A DNA stretch of 64,000 nucleotides, from the NCBI RefSeq assembly GCF_040403615.1, contig NZ_JBBAKG010000005.1:62001-126000 (forward strand), given 5' to 3'. Below, one piece after another: positions 45,711-55,362 of the stretch. Source of the stretch: Haliscomenobacter sp040403615. Its GTDB lineage: Bacteria; Bacteroidota; Bacteroidia; Chitinophagales; Saprospiraceae. The translations under genes and the position numbers were made by a program. Under the pieces are notes generated by a model. That model made no database searches, had not been told where the DNA came from, and worked only from the letters and a program-made list of their open reading frames with translations. Within the stretch, counting starts at the first letter, position 1; each line of letters starts with the position of its first letter.

Positions 45711-48700
45711 TTGAATACTTACCAATTGAAGCGGCCCGCAATATTAATATTCCTGTTTTTATGGTTCCGATTTTTGCTCCCGGCTCAGCAATCGGTTTTG
45801 TATTATCATGAGCTCACTAGTCAAAATAAGCTATCCCAAACAGTCAATGAGTTCGTTTTCCAGGATTCTCGTGGTTTTGTCTGGATCAGTTCTGTAGATG
45901 GCCTTAATCGTTTCGATGGTCAAAATGTAGAAGTTTTCAAACCCGATAAATCACTCAATTCAATTTACGGACAAAACATTCAAAGTAATTTCTTTGAAGA
46001 TAAATTTGGCAATATTTGGTTTAGTACTTATGAAGCCATCAATTGCTTCCGACCGAATTTAAATGATTTTTCCCACTTCCAAATCGAAAGGAATGGAAAA
46101 AAAGTAAACACAGATTACCATGTGTTTCATCTTGAAAAAAACAGCTCAACATTATGGGTAAAAATAGGGAAAGCAATTTTCACATTTGACACTCAAAAGC
46201 ATAATTACTCCGATACTATTGTTCGGCAATCAGATGGGTTTCGTTATCTAATCGGCAATAAAAGCAAAACAGCTCAACTGGAAACAATATGGGACTGGTC
46301 ATACAGTGGACAAAAATTAAGACAGACGTATCCAATAGTTAAAGATACTCCTCCCATTGCGTTTGATTTCAAGCCTTCACGCCTTCAAAAGTCTATTATT
46401 CTGAATTCAGATTCTATTTGGGTACTGAGCACAACTGGGCTTTATTGTGTAAATAGAAATATGGATGGAACCGTTTCAAAACGAGCTGTTTTTCCGCTTG
46501 GCATTCCTGCTAGCGAAGTTCCGGTAAATATGATCGCCTTAAGTCCTGCTCAATTGTTGTTTTGGATGCCTGATGGGAGATTGGTTGATTATCACATTAA
46601 AAAAAACCGTTTACTGCGAACCTGGTACTTACACACCTACAATCCTCCAATTAACTCTGAGCTGGTGGGACGCAACATGTACTTAGACCCTTATAATAAC
46701 CTTTGGCTTTCTATTCCGGGCTTGGGGTTGCGTTATGCCAATTTGAATCGCAATCAATTTGAATACCTCCCTTTGACGGTATCACCAACTGGTCAAGTAA
46801 AATCAAAAATCACCACCATTGGTAAATTAAGTACGGGGAGGATTGTATTTACCGACATCCGACAAGGCCTTGTCGTTTATGATCCAGTGAATGGCTTATC
46901 CAAACCAAATCATTCCGCATTACTCAAAGGTATTGAGGTATACAGTTCTATGCTGGATAAACAGGACAATGTTTATTTATTCACTGCCACTAATATGTAT
47001 ACGTACAATGGCAATACCAATGACTTGATAGATCGTGGAAAAAATACCAATCAAATTGTCTTTACTTCTACGCTTCGAAACCAACAGACCTTAGCTGGAT
47101 CTTTTAAAATGGCGCGATTGGTGGATTTATCTTCATCCGTACAAAAACCAAAGGCCATCAAGGGGTTGGATCATCTGTTCCCCTTTTTTAACAGCATGTA
47201 CCTGGATCAAAAAGGTACTTACTTCTTGCCATTCAATGATGAATATATTCTAGCCTGCCGAATGGTGGAAGACAGTTTTATCATTAAGAAAAAAATTGAA
47301 ATAAGGGGTGCCATCAATGGATACGTGGAAGATCTCAATAAAAACATAATCTGGGTGGCTAGTTCGTATGGGCTTTACGTGATCAATACGGCTAATCTGA
47401 CCTGGGAGGCAGTTTATGCAAATGATCAGAGTACGCAGCAATCCATTCAAAGTATTTTAGAAGATCAATTTGGCCGCTTGTGGTTAGGCACCAACAATGG
47501 TCTGGTACGCTATGATCCCAAAACCAAAAAAAGTCGCATTTTTGGTGTGGTGGATGGTCTACCAGATGTTGCCTTTACACAAAAGGCTTGTATGGCTACC
47601 AACGACGGTAAAATGCTGTTTGCAACCAGCAATGGTTTGGTTAGTTTTGATCCACTTCATGAATCATTGATAAAGGATGCACCAAAAATTGTCTTATTGG
47701 AATTCAATGCCATCAAGCAGCATAAAGACAGTTTGCAAAAAGCAATTATTAAACGAAAAATCTACCTTCCTTTCCGCTCCAATACCATTTCCTTTCGCTT
47801 TCAAGGCATTGAATATGCCGATCCAGAACACGTTGAATTGTACTACCGCCTAGAACCCGCTGAAAAAGGTTGGATCAAAATCGACAATGCCCAAGGCAAG
47901 GTGCGTTACCCTAATCTACCTGCGGGGCACTATACCCTTAAATTACACGCCAAAAGCGCAGTCGGAATTTGGGCCAAAGAACCACTGGTTTACCGCATCT
48001 ACATTGCGCCCCCGTTTCAACAAACCATCTTTTTCTGGGTTCTGATGACAGCCATTGTGGTATGGGGAGGACTTCAGGCATTCAAGTATTACTCCAACTT
48101 CAGGATCAAGGCTCAAATGGCCAAACAAGAGCTGATCGAAGCTGAACGCAACCGGATGATGGAGGATTTGCACGATGGCCTTGGATCAGACCTAACCGCC
48201 ATCAAAGCCATTAGCGAAAAATCCATGCTGACTGCTCAGGATCAACCGCTTCAAGAGCAATTTAGAAAAATATTAACCCGCTCTCAAGATGCAATCCGTA
48301 CCATGAGTGAAATCACCCGTGCAACTGAAGAGCAGTACCTCGCCTTGAGTGCATTTTTGGACTGGGTGCGCGAAAAAGTAGAAGCATTCATACAAGACGT
48401 TGGGATGGAAATAGTTGTTGAACTTCCAACGTTTGGAACAGACTTAGGCATAGGCGCGGAAGCACGACAAAATGTGTGGTTGGTCATCAAGGAAACACTC
48501 AACAATATGGCCAAACATTCAAAGGCTGATCGTGCAGCTTTGCGGGTCTCCCTCAAGCCAAATTTTGTGGTGTTTGAAATCCAAGACAATGGGATCGGGC
48601 TCAATATTGAGACCCTTCGCAAAGGAAGGGGCCTGCGCAACATGCCCAAGCGCATGAAAAACATCAAGGGAACATTTCAGTTGTTGCCCCAAGCCAGTGG

Positions 48701-48809
48701 TACCCTGGTCCAATTGAGTGTACCTACAATTTTAATTTTGCCACCCAAAATTAATTGGCAAACCCGCATCAACAACATTATTTTATCAATCAAGAAACGC
48801 CAACCATGA
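45711..48809 (+). CDS. sensor histidine kinase with periplasmic propeller and Y_Y_Y domain
   Basis: About 1,032 residues if translation starts at TTG 45711, which gives a good signal peptide (RPAILIFLFLWFRFLLPAQQ). The frame extends up to 45576, but that part overlaps the previous gene and its terminator. The periplasmic part has two-component-regulator propeller repeats (FVFQDSRGFVWISSVDGLNR; ILEDQFGRLWLGTNNGLVRY) over about 30-640 and a Y_Y_Y domain at about 680-770. One membrane helix follows (IFFWVLMTAIVVWGGLQAF), then a HisKA_3 dimerisation domain (EDLHDGLGSDL, phospho-acceptor H821) and an HATPase domain (DNGIGLN; GRGLRNMPKRMK). It is a NarX/LiaS-type kinase, not a hybrid. Its response regulator overlaps the stop codon (ATGA). 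Confidence 0.85.
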   Translation: MNTYQLKRPAILIFLFLWFRFLLPAQQSVLYYHELTSQNKLSQTVNEFVFQDSRGFVWISSVDGLNRFDGQNVEVFKPDKSLNSIYGQNIQSNFFEDKFGNIWFSTYEAINCFRPNLNDFSHFQIERNGKKVNTDYHVFHLEKNSSTLWVKIGKAIFTFDTQKHNYSDTIVRQSDGFRYLIGNKSKTAQLETIWDWSYSGQKLRQTYPIVKDTPPIAFDFKPSRLQKSIILNSDSIWVLSTTGLYCVNRNMDGTVSKRAVFPLGIPASEVPVNMIALSPAQLLFWMPDGRLVDYHIKKNRLLRTWYLHTYNPPINSELVGRNMYLDPYNNLWLSIPGLGLRYANLNRNQFEYLPLTVSPTGQVKSKITTIGKLSTGRIVFTDIRQGLVVYDPVNGLSKPNHSALLKGIEVYSSMLDKQDNVYLFTATNMYTYNGNTNDLIDRGKNTNQIVFTSTLRNQQTLAGSFKMARLVDLSSSVQKPKAIKGLDHLFPFFNSMYLDQKGTYFLPFNDEYILACRMVEDSFIIKKKIEIRGAINGYVEDLNKNIIWVASSYGLYVINTANLTWEAVYANDQSTQQSIQSILEDQFGRLWLGTNNGLVRYDPKTKKSRIFGVVDGLPDVAFTQKACMATNDGKMLFATSNGLVSFDPLHESLIKDAPKIVLLEFNAIKQHKDSLQKAIIKRKIYLPFRSNTISFRFQGIEYADPEHVELYYRLEPAEKGWIKIDNAQGKVRYPNLPAGHYTLKLHAKSAVGIWAKEPLVYRIYIAPPFQQTIFFWVLMTAIVVWGGLQAFKYYSNFRIKAQMAKQELIEAERNRMMEDLHDGLGSDLTAIKAISEKSMLTAQDQPLQEQFRKILTRSQDAIRTMSEITRATEEQYLALSAFLDWVREKVEAFIQDVGMEIVVELPTFGTDLGIGAEARQNVWLVIKETLNNMAKHSKADRAALRVSLKPNFVVFEIQDNGIGLNIETLRKGRGLRNMPKRMKNIKGTFQLLPQASGTLVQLSVPTILILPPKINWQTRINNIILSIKKRQP

Positions 48810-49444
48810 ACACATCCGTTAAAATGACCAAAGTCATCGTAGTTGACGACGAAGAAGAAACACTGGAATTGCTGGAGACCGTTCTTAACAACGACCAAAG
48901 CATCGAATTACTAGCCAGTTACACCAATGCAGAAGACGCGGTTGAAGGCATTCTGGAACTCAACCCAGATTTGGTCGTAATGGACATCAGCCTCCCGGGA
49001 ATCAGTGGTATTGCAGGCATGATCCAAGTTAAACTCAAATTGCCAAACACCCATTTTTTAATGTACACCGCTTTTGAAGACCGAAGACTTGCGGATTCCA
49101 TAATTGCTGGTGCAGATGGCTATTTGCTGAAACACGATCCAACCGAAAAGCTTATTCCTGCGATCAAAAACATCATCGAGGAAAGCCTCGAAATGAAGCA
49201 GGAAATCACCAAAAATGCAGTGGACTATTTTTCGCAAAAAAGCAAATCGACCGAAGACCCCTACAATGAAGAGGAAATCAAACTGATGAAAAAAATTTCC
49301 GAAGGATGGGGAAACAAAGAGATCGCTTTTCAAGAAAACACCACCGAAGGTGCCATCAAGCAACGCTTGTTCAAATTGTTTAAAAAAGCCCAAGTCAGAA
49401 ATCGGGCGGAGATGGTGAAAATATATTTAGAGAACATTGAATGA
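48806..49444 (+). CDS. NarL/LuxR-type response regulator
   Basis: About 212 residues from ATG 48806, whose ATGA overlaps the kinase stop; the longer frame from 48755 lies inside the kinase gene. The receiver domain has the acidic pair VDDEEE, phospho-acceptor D60 in LVVMDISLPGISG, and a Lys in YLLKHDP. The C-terminal domain (EIKLMKKISEGWGNKEIAFQ, TTEGAIKQRLFKLFKKAQVR) is a LuxR-type helix-turn-helix, somewhat divergent from the usual consensus. It should be phosphorylated by the kinase in the same operon. Targets are not known; the neighbouring terminator-separated genes are candidates. Confidence 0.9.
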   Translation: MNTSVKMTKVIVVDDEEETLELLETVLNNDQSIELLASYTNAEDAVEGILELNPDLVVMDISLPGISGIAGMIQVKLKLPNTHFLMYTAFEDRRLADSIIAGADGYLLKHDPTEKLIPAIKNIIEESLEMKQEITKNAVDYFSQKSKSTEDPYNEEEIKLMKKISEGWGNKEIAFQENTTEGAIKQRLFKLFKKAQVRNRAEMVKIYLENIE

Positions 49445-49827
49445 GTAATTTTTTAATCAATAATTTATTCTACAATCATTTCATTATTAATTAATTAATT
49501 ATAAAACAACCAACCCTAGCAAAATACTTTTTCATAAGTCAACTAACTAAAGTTAGCGCGCTATTTTATTTCCTTTGTATACATTTGTTCTATGCCATAC
49601 ATCTGGCTAGCTCAAGTGTTGACCTACCAATTTTTTTGGTTCCCTCGTCCAATACTGAGTGTTGGCTCTAAGTAGAGTTACCCCAGTGTTTTTCCCCCTG
49701 GGTAATACAAGGCCTGAAATATTGCACTGTAATACAACACGTTTTATTAAATTTTAGTAAAGCACTCCATTGAAGCGTCACTTCATTTTTTGAAGTGACG
49801 CTTTTTTCGTTGGGTAGACAAAATCAA
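49445..49827. other. 383-base intergenic region with a possible small RNA
   Basis: No ORF is supported. It holds a TACATTTG promoter-like box (49580-49587), a bulged hairpin TTACCCCAG...CTGGGTAA (49678-49705), and a strong terminator (49773-49808) 330 bases from the nearest + strand gene end. Together these suggest a + strand transcript of roughly 210 bases. The first 130 bases are very AT-rich. Confidence 0.4.
49773..49808 (+). terminator. strong rho-independent terminator
   Basis: Perfect 13-bp stem AAGCGTCACTTCA (49773-49785) / TGAAGTGACGCTT (49791-49803), loop TTTTT, then TTTT. The T-run is on the + side only, so it ends + strand transcription, although the nearest + gene stops 330 bases earlier. 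Confidence 0.85.
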
Positions 49828-51039
49828 TCAACCTTTAATGGCCAATTGCTTCAAATCAGGGTGCTTGGAATTGGTTTTTGATGCCTTGGTCAAGTGTTCC
49901 ATTGCTTTGGTAGGATTGCCCATGTCTTTGTAAATAAGTGCCAACTTGCGGTTAACATCAATGTTGTCAGGGCGAATTTCGTATTCTTTCAAAGCATATT
50001 TCAGCGCCTTATTCAGATCACCAACCAGTTTGGCGTAGATTTCGGCGTATTCGAGGTTCATATTGTGGCCATGCTCTTCATCGTCGGCCAGCATAGGCCA
50101 AATTTCTTGTACCGTATTTTTACAAGCCTCTTCCTTGCCTTCCAGTTTGTACAACTTGGCAAGGTTTTCATAAAAACTCACTTCAGGGATGATGCTCGCA
50201 GCTTCTTTCAATAAGCCTTCAGCCTCAGTGTACTTTTTGCGGGCGATGGCGATATCCGCCAATGCAGCAATAGCAAAGGGGTATTTAGGACGCTCTTGCA
50301 AAATGGTACGGTATTGGCCTTCGGCCTCGTCCAATTGGCCATATTGTTTGTACAAATTGCCGAGGGTCAAGCGAGCCCAGCAAGTTTGTTCTTGCCCAGG
50401 AAAACCTGCATCTACGGCAAGGTGCATGGCTTCAATGGCGCCAATTACATCCCCGTGAATTTCACGCAGGTATGACACCCGAGCATAAGAGCGCAAATCC
50501 GGACGAATCGATACCATTTTATCCGCCATTTTTACTGCCTCATCATAATGGCCTAATTCTACGTTGGCATCCACCAACACCCCATAATTCTGAGCATTGT
50601 AGGGGTTGAGTTTCATCGCTTCAGTACCCGTATTCAACGCATTCTTAAAGTCGTGTAGTGAAAGTTGTACTCCTGCTTTGGCCGCAAGGGTACGAAATTT
50701 CAGGTCTTTTGCCTGGCTAGCTTCTTCAAGGATAAAGTCGCACATCTTCAGTGCAGCAGGGTAATAATGGCCGTGTTCGCCAGTTATGCGGGCCTCATTG
50801 ACGAAGACGTAAACCAGCTTTAAGGCAGATTCCAAATCTTTTGGATTGGCCAGTAATGCCTGCCGAGAAAGCCCATAAACACTTTGAACGTCTGACCATT
50901 CTTTGCCATTTTGAATGGCTTCATTGCGATCCAGCAACAAAGGGATGTCCTTGATGGTCAAATTTCCTTGATCAGCTTGCTTCTTGGCACAAGCAAATGG
51001 AAGGATCAGGAGAAGCAGGAGATAATAGATGCGGTACAT
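49828..51039 (-). CDS. TPR-repeat lipoprotein
   Basis: A 403-residue protein with a signal peptide ending in the lipobox LPFAC, so probably lipid-anchored in the periplasm or outer membrane. The rest is helix pairs of the tetratricopeptide type (LEEASQ..., NAQNYGVLVDANVELGHYDE, EGQYRTILQERPKYPFAIAA, NIDVNRKLALIYKDMGNPTK), about eight repeats. Such proteins are protein-protein scaffolds; no enzymatic part is visible. It lies 105 bases downstream of the DUF4331 gene on the same strand and may share its transcript, but the gap has short GAAGCGTT direct repeats (about 51060-51077). Confidence 0.88.
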   Translation of the reverse strand: MYRIYYLLLLLILPFACAKKQADQGNLTIKDIPLLLDRNEAIQNGKEWSDVQSVYGLSRQALLANPKDLESALKLVYVFVNEARITGEHGHYYPAALKMCDFILEEASQAKDLKFRTLAAKAGVQLSLHDFKNALNTGTEAMKLNPYNAQNYGVLVDANVELGHYDEAVKMADKMVSIRPDLRSYARVSYLREIHGDVIGAIEAMHLAVDAGFPGQEQTCWARLTLGNLYKQYGQLDEAEGQYRTILQERPKYPFAIAALADIAIARKKYTEAEGLLKEAASIIPEVSFYENLAKLYKLEGKEEACKNTVQEIWPMLADDEEHGHNMNLEYAEIYAKLVGDLNKALKYALKEYEIRPDNIDVNRKLALIYKDMGNPTKAMEHLTKASKTNSKHPDLKQLAIKG

Positions 51040-51144
51040 GGTTGTTTGGTTGAAAAGTTGAAGCGTTGAAGCGTTGAAAAGACGAGCAGTGTTATTATCC
51101 TTGCCGTGCGCTTTTCAATGCTTCAACCCTCCAGCTATTGATAT

Positions 51145-53187
51145 TTAATTGACTTTAATCAATTTTACATTTTGCAATACATTCCCGTTTTTATCAATTA
51201 CGCGGGCAAAGTAAGTGCCATTGGCCAGGCCAAGCGGAAGCTTGCCTTGAACCGTATTTTCACCATCGTAAAGCGTACTAGAAGCAATGGATGCAATCTT
51301 ACGGCCATTCAAATCGTACAAGTCGATTTGAATTTGGTTTGCACCTTGAGACTTGACATTGAACGTTACCTCCTCTTTAACCGGGTTTGGGAAAACCGCA
51401 GCAATCACTTGAGGCGTTTTGATCAACACGCTTTCGGTAGTGGATGCCTCAGCCAAAGTAGCATTTGAAACGACTTCGGTTCCTCCGCATTTGCCGTCGC
51501 CAGCCCAAGGCAGCGCAACGTAAGGGAAAGAGGTTTTGAAGGAGATGTCGTTTTTCTCTACTCCTGTGGAATAAGACAACACATCGATCAGGTCTTGGCT
51601 AACCGGGTTTTTGCCGTCAAAATCATCGTACCACAAACCAATCGCGGCCAATACGACGCCAGACACTGCTTGCAATTCGATGCGGGTAACGTCATCCTCC
51701 AGGCGGCGACCATTGGGGAAGCCGTCCATGTTTGGGATAAACTGCAAACTACGGGTACCTTTGTAACTTGGATGGGTCAAACCCAACACCGCTGCCTGAA
51801 TCAATCCCATTGAACTGAAACGAGGATCTGAACGACGGGTTGGCGGTACTGCCATGTTCAAGCGCAACATGTCGCCACCATTGGGCAAAAAGTTGTTGAT
51901 GAAAGGCTTACCTGGCGCCAGGGGATTTCCGCCTTTGCCCGTTGCCAATTGGTATGGGGGGAGGTTCGGAGCACCCGTGTGGAAGATCGGCCAAAGATCG
52001 ACGGAGCGGGCTTTTCCTGGGCCAGGCAGCAACAATGTACCAAACACCTTATCATCCAACGCTGTTCCATTCAACGCAGGATTACCTTTCAAGCCATAAA
52101 GGCCGTCTTTGCCGTAGCCAAAGTCAAAAGCACCGAGTGACTTGCGTTGGATGCGCAATTGCTTCAAAGCAGGTACAGCTGTACCAAACAAAGCATCGTC
52201 CATGTACAATGCCAACTCTGGGTTGTAAAATGAATTGTCCAAAACAGTATCCGCAAGTTCCTGGTAAGGAGTAAGTGCATTCCAATAATCTTTGTAACCA
52301 ATTGGAATCACCGCTTCGTTGGTCAGTGGCATACCCAGGCGGGATACTTGCACCCAATCGCCAGAATGGGTTTCTTTGCCTTTGGACAGGGTACGCAATT
52401 TGGGACGGCTGGCCGAAGCCCAAACGCCAATTACATAATCAGGATCCAGGATGTTTTTGGGCAAAAAGAAAGCCCCTTTTTTGAGCAGCGTACTAATTGG
52501 TATTTGAATGGCAATGGTGCTTACGTTGAAGCATTTTACGCCATCACGGGCCTTAGCACCTTGACGTGGCGCATCGCCGAGGTCAAAAATTCCACCCAAA
52601 TCCACGAAGAAAGGATCGTCGGCTGGGCCGCAGAATATCTTCTCACCTGTAGAAGTCTTGGTAATGGCATTATCAACCAGGTCGGAATAACGGGCATTCA
52701 AGCCTACCGCACTGCTGATGGAACGAGATCCAACGTTGTTGGGTGGTACAATGCCGTTTTTCACCAGTATCTGGAAGCTTTTGCCACCATCGATGCTGCG
52801 CTCCAAAGTGTAAGTCGCTTTCAAGTTTTGCTTGCCCAGGCGGATGTTGAAGAACGTAGTCGGATCTTCATTTACCAACTTGAAGGTGAAGCGGTAAGTG
52901 ATTTCGTCGCCAGGAATGGCCGCATTGTTGTCAATGTGGATTTCATAGCGTACGTTTTCACCAAAGTTGTAGTAGTTGGGGCCACCCTGAGGCAATTGCA
53001 GTGGCACATAGTTTGCAATGATTGTGATCATGTTGGGATCATCCGGGCTGCGGAAGGCGTACAAATCGGTGTTGTCCGCCAAAGGATCGTCCGCAATCAG
53101 CGGGGCTTCCCGGTGGCTGGAGGCAAACAGCGAGACGCTGATGGCCAGCAGGGATAGACAGAATATGGATTTAAAAAAGTTTTTCAT
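51145..53187 (-). CDS. DUF4331 protein with type IX sorting domain
   Basis: A 680-residue secreted protein. It has a signal peptide (SIFCLSLLAISVSLFASS), then a DUF4331 domain opening SSHREAPLIADDPLADNTDL and running to about residue 590, and a C-terminal type IX sorting domain (AAVFPNPVKEEVTFNVKS, LANGTYFARVIDKNGNVLQN). DUF4331 has no assigned biochemical function; the conserved early SHREAP and the DxDLYAFRSP stretch suggest a metal- or ligand-binding beta structure. It is the downstream member of a tandem pair; the other copy lacks the sorting domain. About three quarters of aligned residues look identical between the two by eye. Confidence 0.88.
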   Translation of the reverse strand: MKNFFKSIFCLSLLAISVSLFASSHREAPLIADDPLADNTDLYAFRSPDDPNMITIIANYVPLQLPQGGPNYYNFGENVRYEIHIDNNAAIPGDEITYRFTFKLVNEDPTTFFNIRLGKQNLKATYTLERSIDGGKSFQILVKNGIVPPNNVGSRSISSAVGLNARYSDLVDNAITKTSTGEKIFCGPADDPFFVDLGGIFDLGDAPRQGAKARDGVKCFNVSTIAIQIPISTLLKKGAFFLPKNILDPDYVIGVWASASRPKLRTLSKGKETHSGDWVQVSRLGMPLTNEAVIPIGYKDYWNALTPYQELADTVLDNSFYNPELALYMDDALFGTAVPALKQLRIQRKSLGAFDFGYGKDGLYGLKGNPALNGTALDDKVFGTLLLPGPGKARSVDLWPIFHTGAPNLPPYQLATGKGGNPLAPGKPFINNFLPNGGDMLRLNMAVPPTRRSDPRFSSMGLIQAAVLGLTHPSYKGTRSLQFIPNMDGFPNGRRLEDDVTRIELQAVSGVVLAAIGLWYDDFDGKNPVSQDLIDVLSYSTGVEKNDISFKTSFPYVALPWAGDGKCGGTEVVSNATLAEASTTESVLIKTPQVIAAVFPNPVKEEVTFNVKSQGANQIQIDLYDLNGRKIASIASSTLYDGENTVQGKLPLGLANGTYFARVIDKNGNVLQNVKLIKVN

Positions 53188-53202
53188 GGTTGTTTTTTAT
53201 CG

Positions 53203-53325
53203 CACGAAATGGATTCGTGGGGTGATGATTTCACGAATAAATTCGTGAGGTGATGATGTTGGCCTCTCCCACGAATGAATTCGTGGGGTGGTGATCCATG
53301 TGCCTCCCACGTCTAAAGTCGTGGG
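53203..53325. repeat. array of four short hairpins between the DUF4331 genes
   Basis: Four palindromic units: CACGAA/TTCGTG (53203-53219), TCACGAAT/ATTCGTGA (53231-53248), CCCACGAAT/ATTCGTGGG (53268-53287) and CCCACG/CGTGGG (53306-53325, with extra inner pairs). Three are followed by GGTGATGAT-like sequence. Spacing is 28-38 bases. The array fills most of the 149-base gap and looks like REP-type repeats. Confidence 0.75.
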
Positions 53326-53336
53326 TTGGGGCGGTG

Positions 53337-55046
53337 TTAATTGGTTTCGGTTCCTGCCCAAGGGGTTGCTACGTAGGGAAAGGAAGTTTGGAATGCCTTG
53401 TCGTTCTGATCTACGCCAGTGCTGTAAGTCAGTACATTCAACAATTGCTGCGTGACTGGGCTGCCTCCGGTTTTGAAATCGTCGTACCACAAGCCTATCG
53501 CGGCAAGCACTACGCCAGAAACAGCTTGCAATTCAATGCGGGTTACGTCATCTTCCAGGCGGCGACCATTGGGGAAGCCATCCATATTGGGGATGAATTG
53601 CAATGCTGCAGATTTGTTGTAAGCAGGATCGGTGAGTCCCAATACAGCAGCTTGTACCAAGCCCAATGCATTGAAATCAGCACTGGTACGGCTGGTAATG
53701 GGCACGGCCATGTTCAGGCGCAACATATCACCGCCGTTGGGCAGGAAGTTGTTGATGAATGGTTTGCCAGCGGCCAATGGGTTGCCATTTTTGCCCGTAG
53801 CCAATTGGTAAGGGGCAAGGTTGGGCGCTCCCGTATGAAAGATAGGCCAAAGGTCAACTGAGCGTGCTTTACCAGGGCCAGGCAACAACAGCGTGCCAAA
53901 AATCTTGTCGTCCAGGGCAGTACCTGCCAGGGCTGGATTGCCTTTCAGGCCAAAAAGACCGTCTTTGCCGTAGCCAAAGTCAAATGCACCCAGAGACTTA
54001 CGCTGAATGCGCAGCTTTTTAAATGCCGGAACGGCACCACCAAAGCGGGAATCGTCCATGTACAAGGCAAGTTCTGGATTGTAGAAGTACTCGTCCAAAA
54101 CCACATCTGCCAATTCGTCGTAAGGAGTGATGGAGTTCCAGTAGTCCTTCATGCCAATCGGAATCACTACTTCGTTGGTCAGTGGCATACCCAGGCGAGA
54201 AACCTGAACCCAATCTCCTTCTTCAGTAGAGGCACTGCCATCCACTTTGAGGGTACGTAGGGTACGGCGGCTGGCGGAAGCCCACACGCCAATCACATAA
54301 TCTGCATCCAAAATGTTGCGAGGCTGGGCAGGAGCACCTGCTTTGAGCAAAGCTGCAATGGGTACTTGAATGGCGATGCTGTGCACATTGTACTGGCCAA
54401 TGCCATCTCGTACTTTCTGACCATTTTGACGAGGCAAATTACCCAGGTCAAACACACCACCCAAATCCACAAAGAATGGATCGTCTACTGGGCCACAAAA
54501 CACCGTTTCGCCGCTGCTGCTGTTCTGGATTCCCTTTTGCATCAGGGAAGCGTAAGTCGTGTTCAATCCAGCCGCGCCGCTGATGGAACGTGGCCCAATG
54601 TTGACTGGAGGCACGTAACCATTGTTCAGTACAACCTGGAAAGTTTTTCCACCATCGATGCTGCGTTCCATCGTGTAGGTGGTTTTGAGGTTTTGTTTAC
54701 CCAAACGAATGTTGAAAAAGGTGGTGGGATCCTCGTTCACGCGCTTGAAGGTAAAGCGGTACACGATCTCGTCGCCTGGTTTGGAGGCATCGTTATCGAT
54801 GTGGATTTCGTAGCGGATGTTCTCACCAAACGTGTTGTAGTTTGGCCCGCCATGTGGCAGTTCCGCTGGAATGTAGTTGGCAATAATCGTGATGGTGTTT
54901 GGCTTGTCCGGGCTCCGGAAAGCATACACATCCGTATTATCCGCCAGTGGATCGTTGGCAATCAAGGGTGCCTCGCGGTGGCTGGAAGCCATGGCAAAAC
55001 ACGACGCCAGTACGAAGAGTAGGGATAAGATGGAATAACGTCGCAT
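53337..55046 (-). CDS. DUF4331 protein, paralogue without sorting domain
   Basis: A 569-residue protein with a signal peptide (SILSLLFVLASCFAMASS) and a full DUF4331 domain (SHREAPLIANDPLADNTDVY). It ends shortly after the domain at WAGTETN, with no type IX sorting domain, unlike its downstream tandem copy. The Cys in the signal region (LASCFAM) is a weak lipobox candidate. So this copy should stay periplasmic or be lipid-anchored while its sister is taken through the type IX pathway. It is first in the - strand unit; the promoter should lie in the 316-base gap at 55047-55362. Function of the family is unknown. Confidence 0.87.
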   Translation of the reverse strand: MRRYSILSLLFVLASCFAMASSHREAPLIANDPLADNTDVYAFRSPDKPNTITIIANYIPAELPHGGPNYNTFGENIRYEIHIDNDASKPGDEIVYRFTFKRVNEDPTTFFNIRLGKQNLKTTYTMERSIDGGKTFQVVLNNGYVPPVNIGPRSISGAAGLNTTYASLMQKGIQNSSSGETVFCGPVDDPFFVDLGGVFDLGNLPRQNGQKVRDGIGQYNVHSIAIQVPIAALLKAGAPAQPRNILDADYVIGVWASASRRTLRTLKVDGSASTEEGDWVQVSRLGMPLTNEVVIPIGMKDYWNSITPYDELADVVLDEYFYNPELALYMDDSRFGGAVPAFKKLRIQRKSLGAFDFGYGKDGLFGLKGNPALAGTALDDKIFGTLLLPGPGKARSVDLWPIFHTGAPNLAPYQLATGKNGNPLAAGKPFINNFLPNGGDMLRLNMAVPITSRTSADFNALGLVQAAVLGLTDPAYNKSAALQFIPNMDGFPNGRRLEDDVTRIELQAVSGVVLAAIGLWYDDFKTGGSPVTQQLLNVLTYSTGVDQNDKAFQTSFPYVATPWAGTETN

Positions 55047-55362
55047 AATAGGTTATGGTTAAAAAATGATGAATACGCGGTTTTTTAGTTTCCTCTGAAC
55101 ATAAGATTGGCATCCAGCAGCAGGTGCGAATTGCGCTGTGACAAATGCCGAACCATAAGAAAAAAGGAAGACGTACTTTAAGATAAGCAGTCTGTTAAGG
55201 AATAAAACCGTTTCCTAATATGAGATACGAAGGGAAGGAATAAATTGGATTTATCAGAATTGATTTTTTTTAAAAAAAAAACTGCGCTGCTTTTTGGGGC
55301 GATAAAAAAATAAGTATTCATTTTTTTATCGCCCCACTATTTTGTACCTGAGTTCTTTCGGT
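55047..55362. other. 316-base intergenic region
   Basis: Holds the upstream region of the DUF4331 pair and, at 55296-55335, a terminator-like hairpin for the oxidoreductase gene on the - strand. A weak TTAAGGAA/TTTCCTAA pair lies near 55193-55217. I see no further gene. Confidence 0.4.
55296..55335 (-). terminator. perfect 16-bp hairpin, terminator of the oxidoreductase gene
   Basis: Arms GGGGCGATAAAAAAAT (55296-55311) and its exact complement (55320-55335), loop of eight bases, 28 bases past the stop of the - strand gene. On the - strand it is followed by an A/T-rich stretch with a T-run. It shares its arm sequence with the motifs at 25737 and 56775. Confidence 0.7.

Noticed and set aside
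52348..53157. Long + strand open frame (269 codons) opposite the DUF4331 gene
   Set aside because: It lies wholly antisense to a well-supported gene, with no family resemblance; the same kind of shadow occurs opposite the paralogue.
53203..53325. CRISPR array
   Set aside because: Units are short palindromes with unequal spacing, not identical repeats of 24-40 bases with unique spacers; no cas genes nearby.
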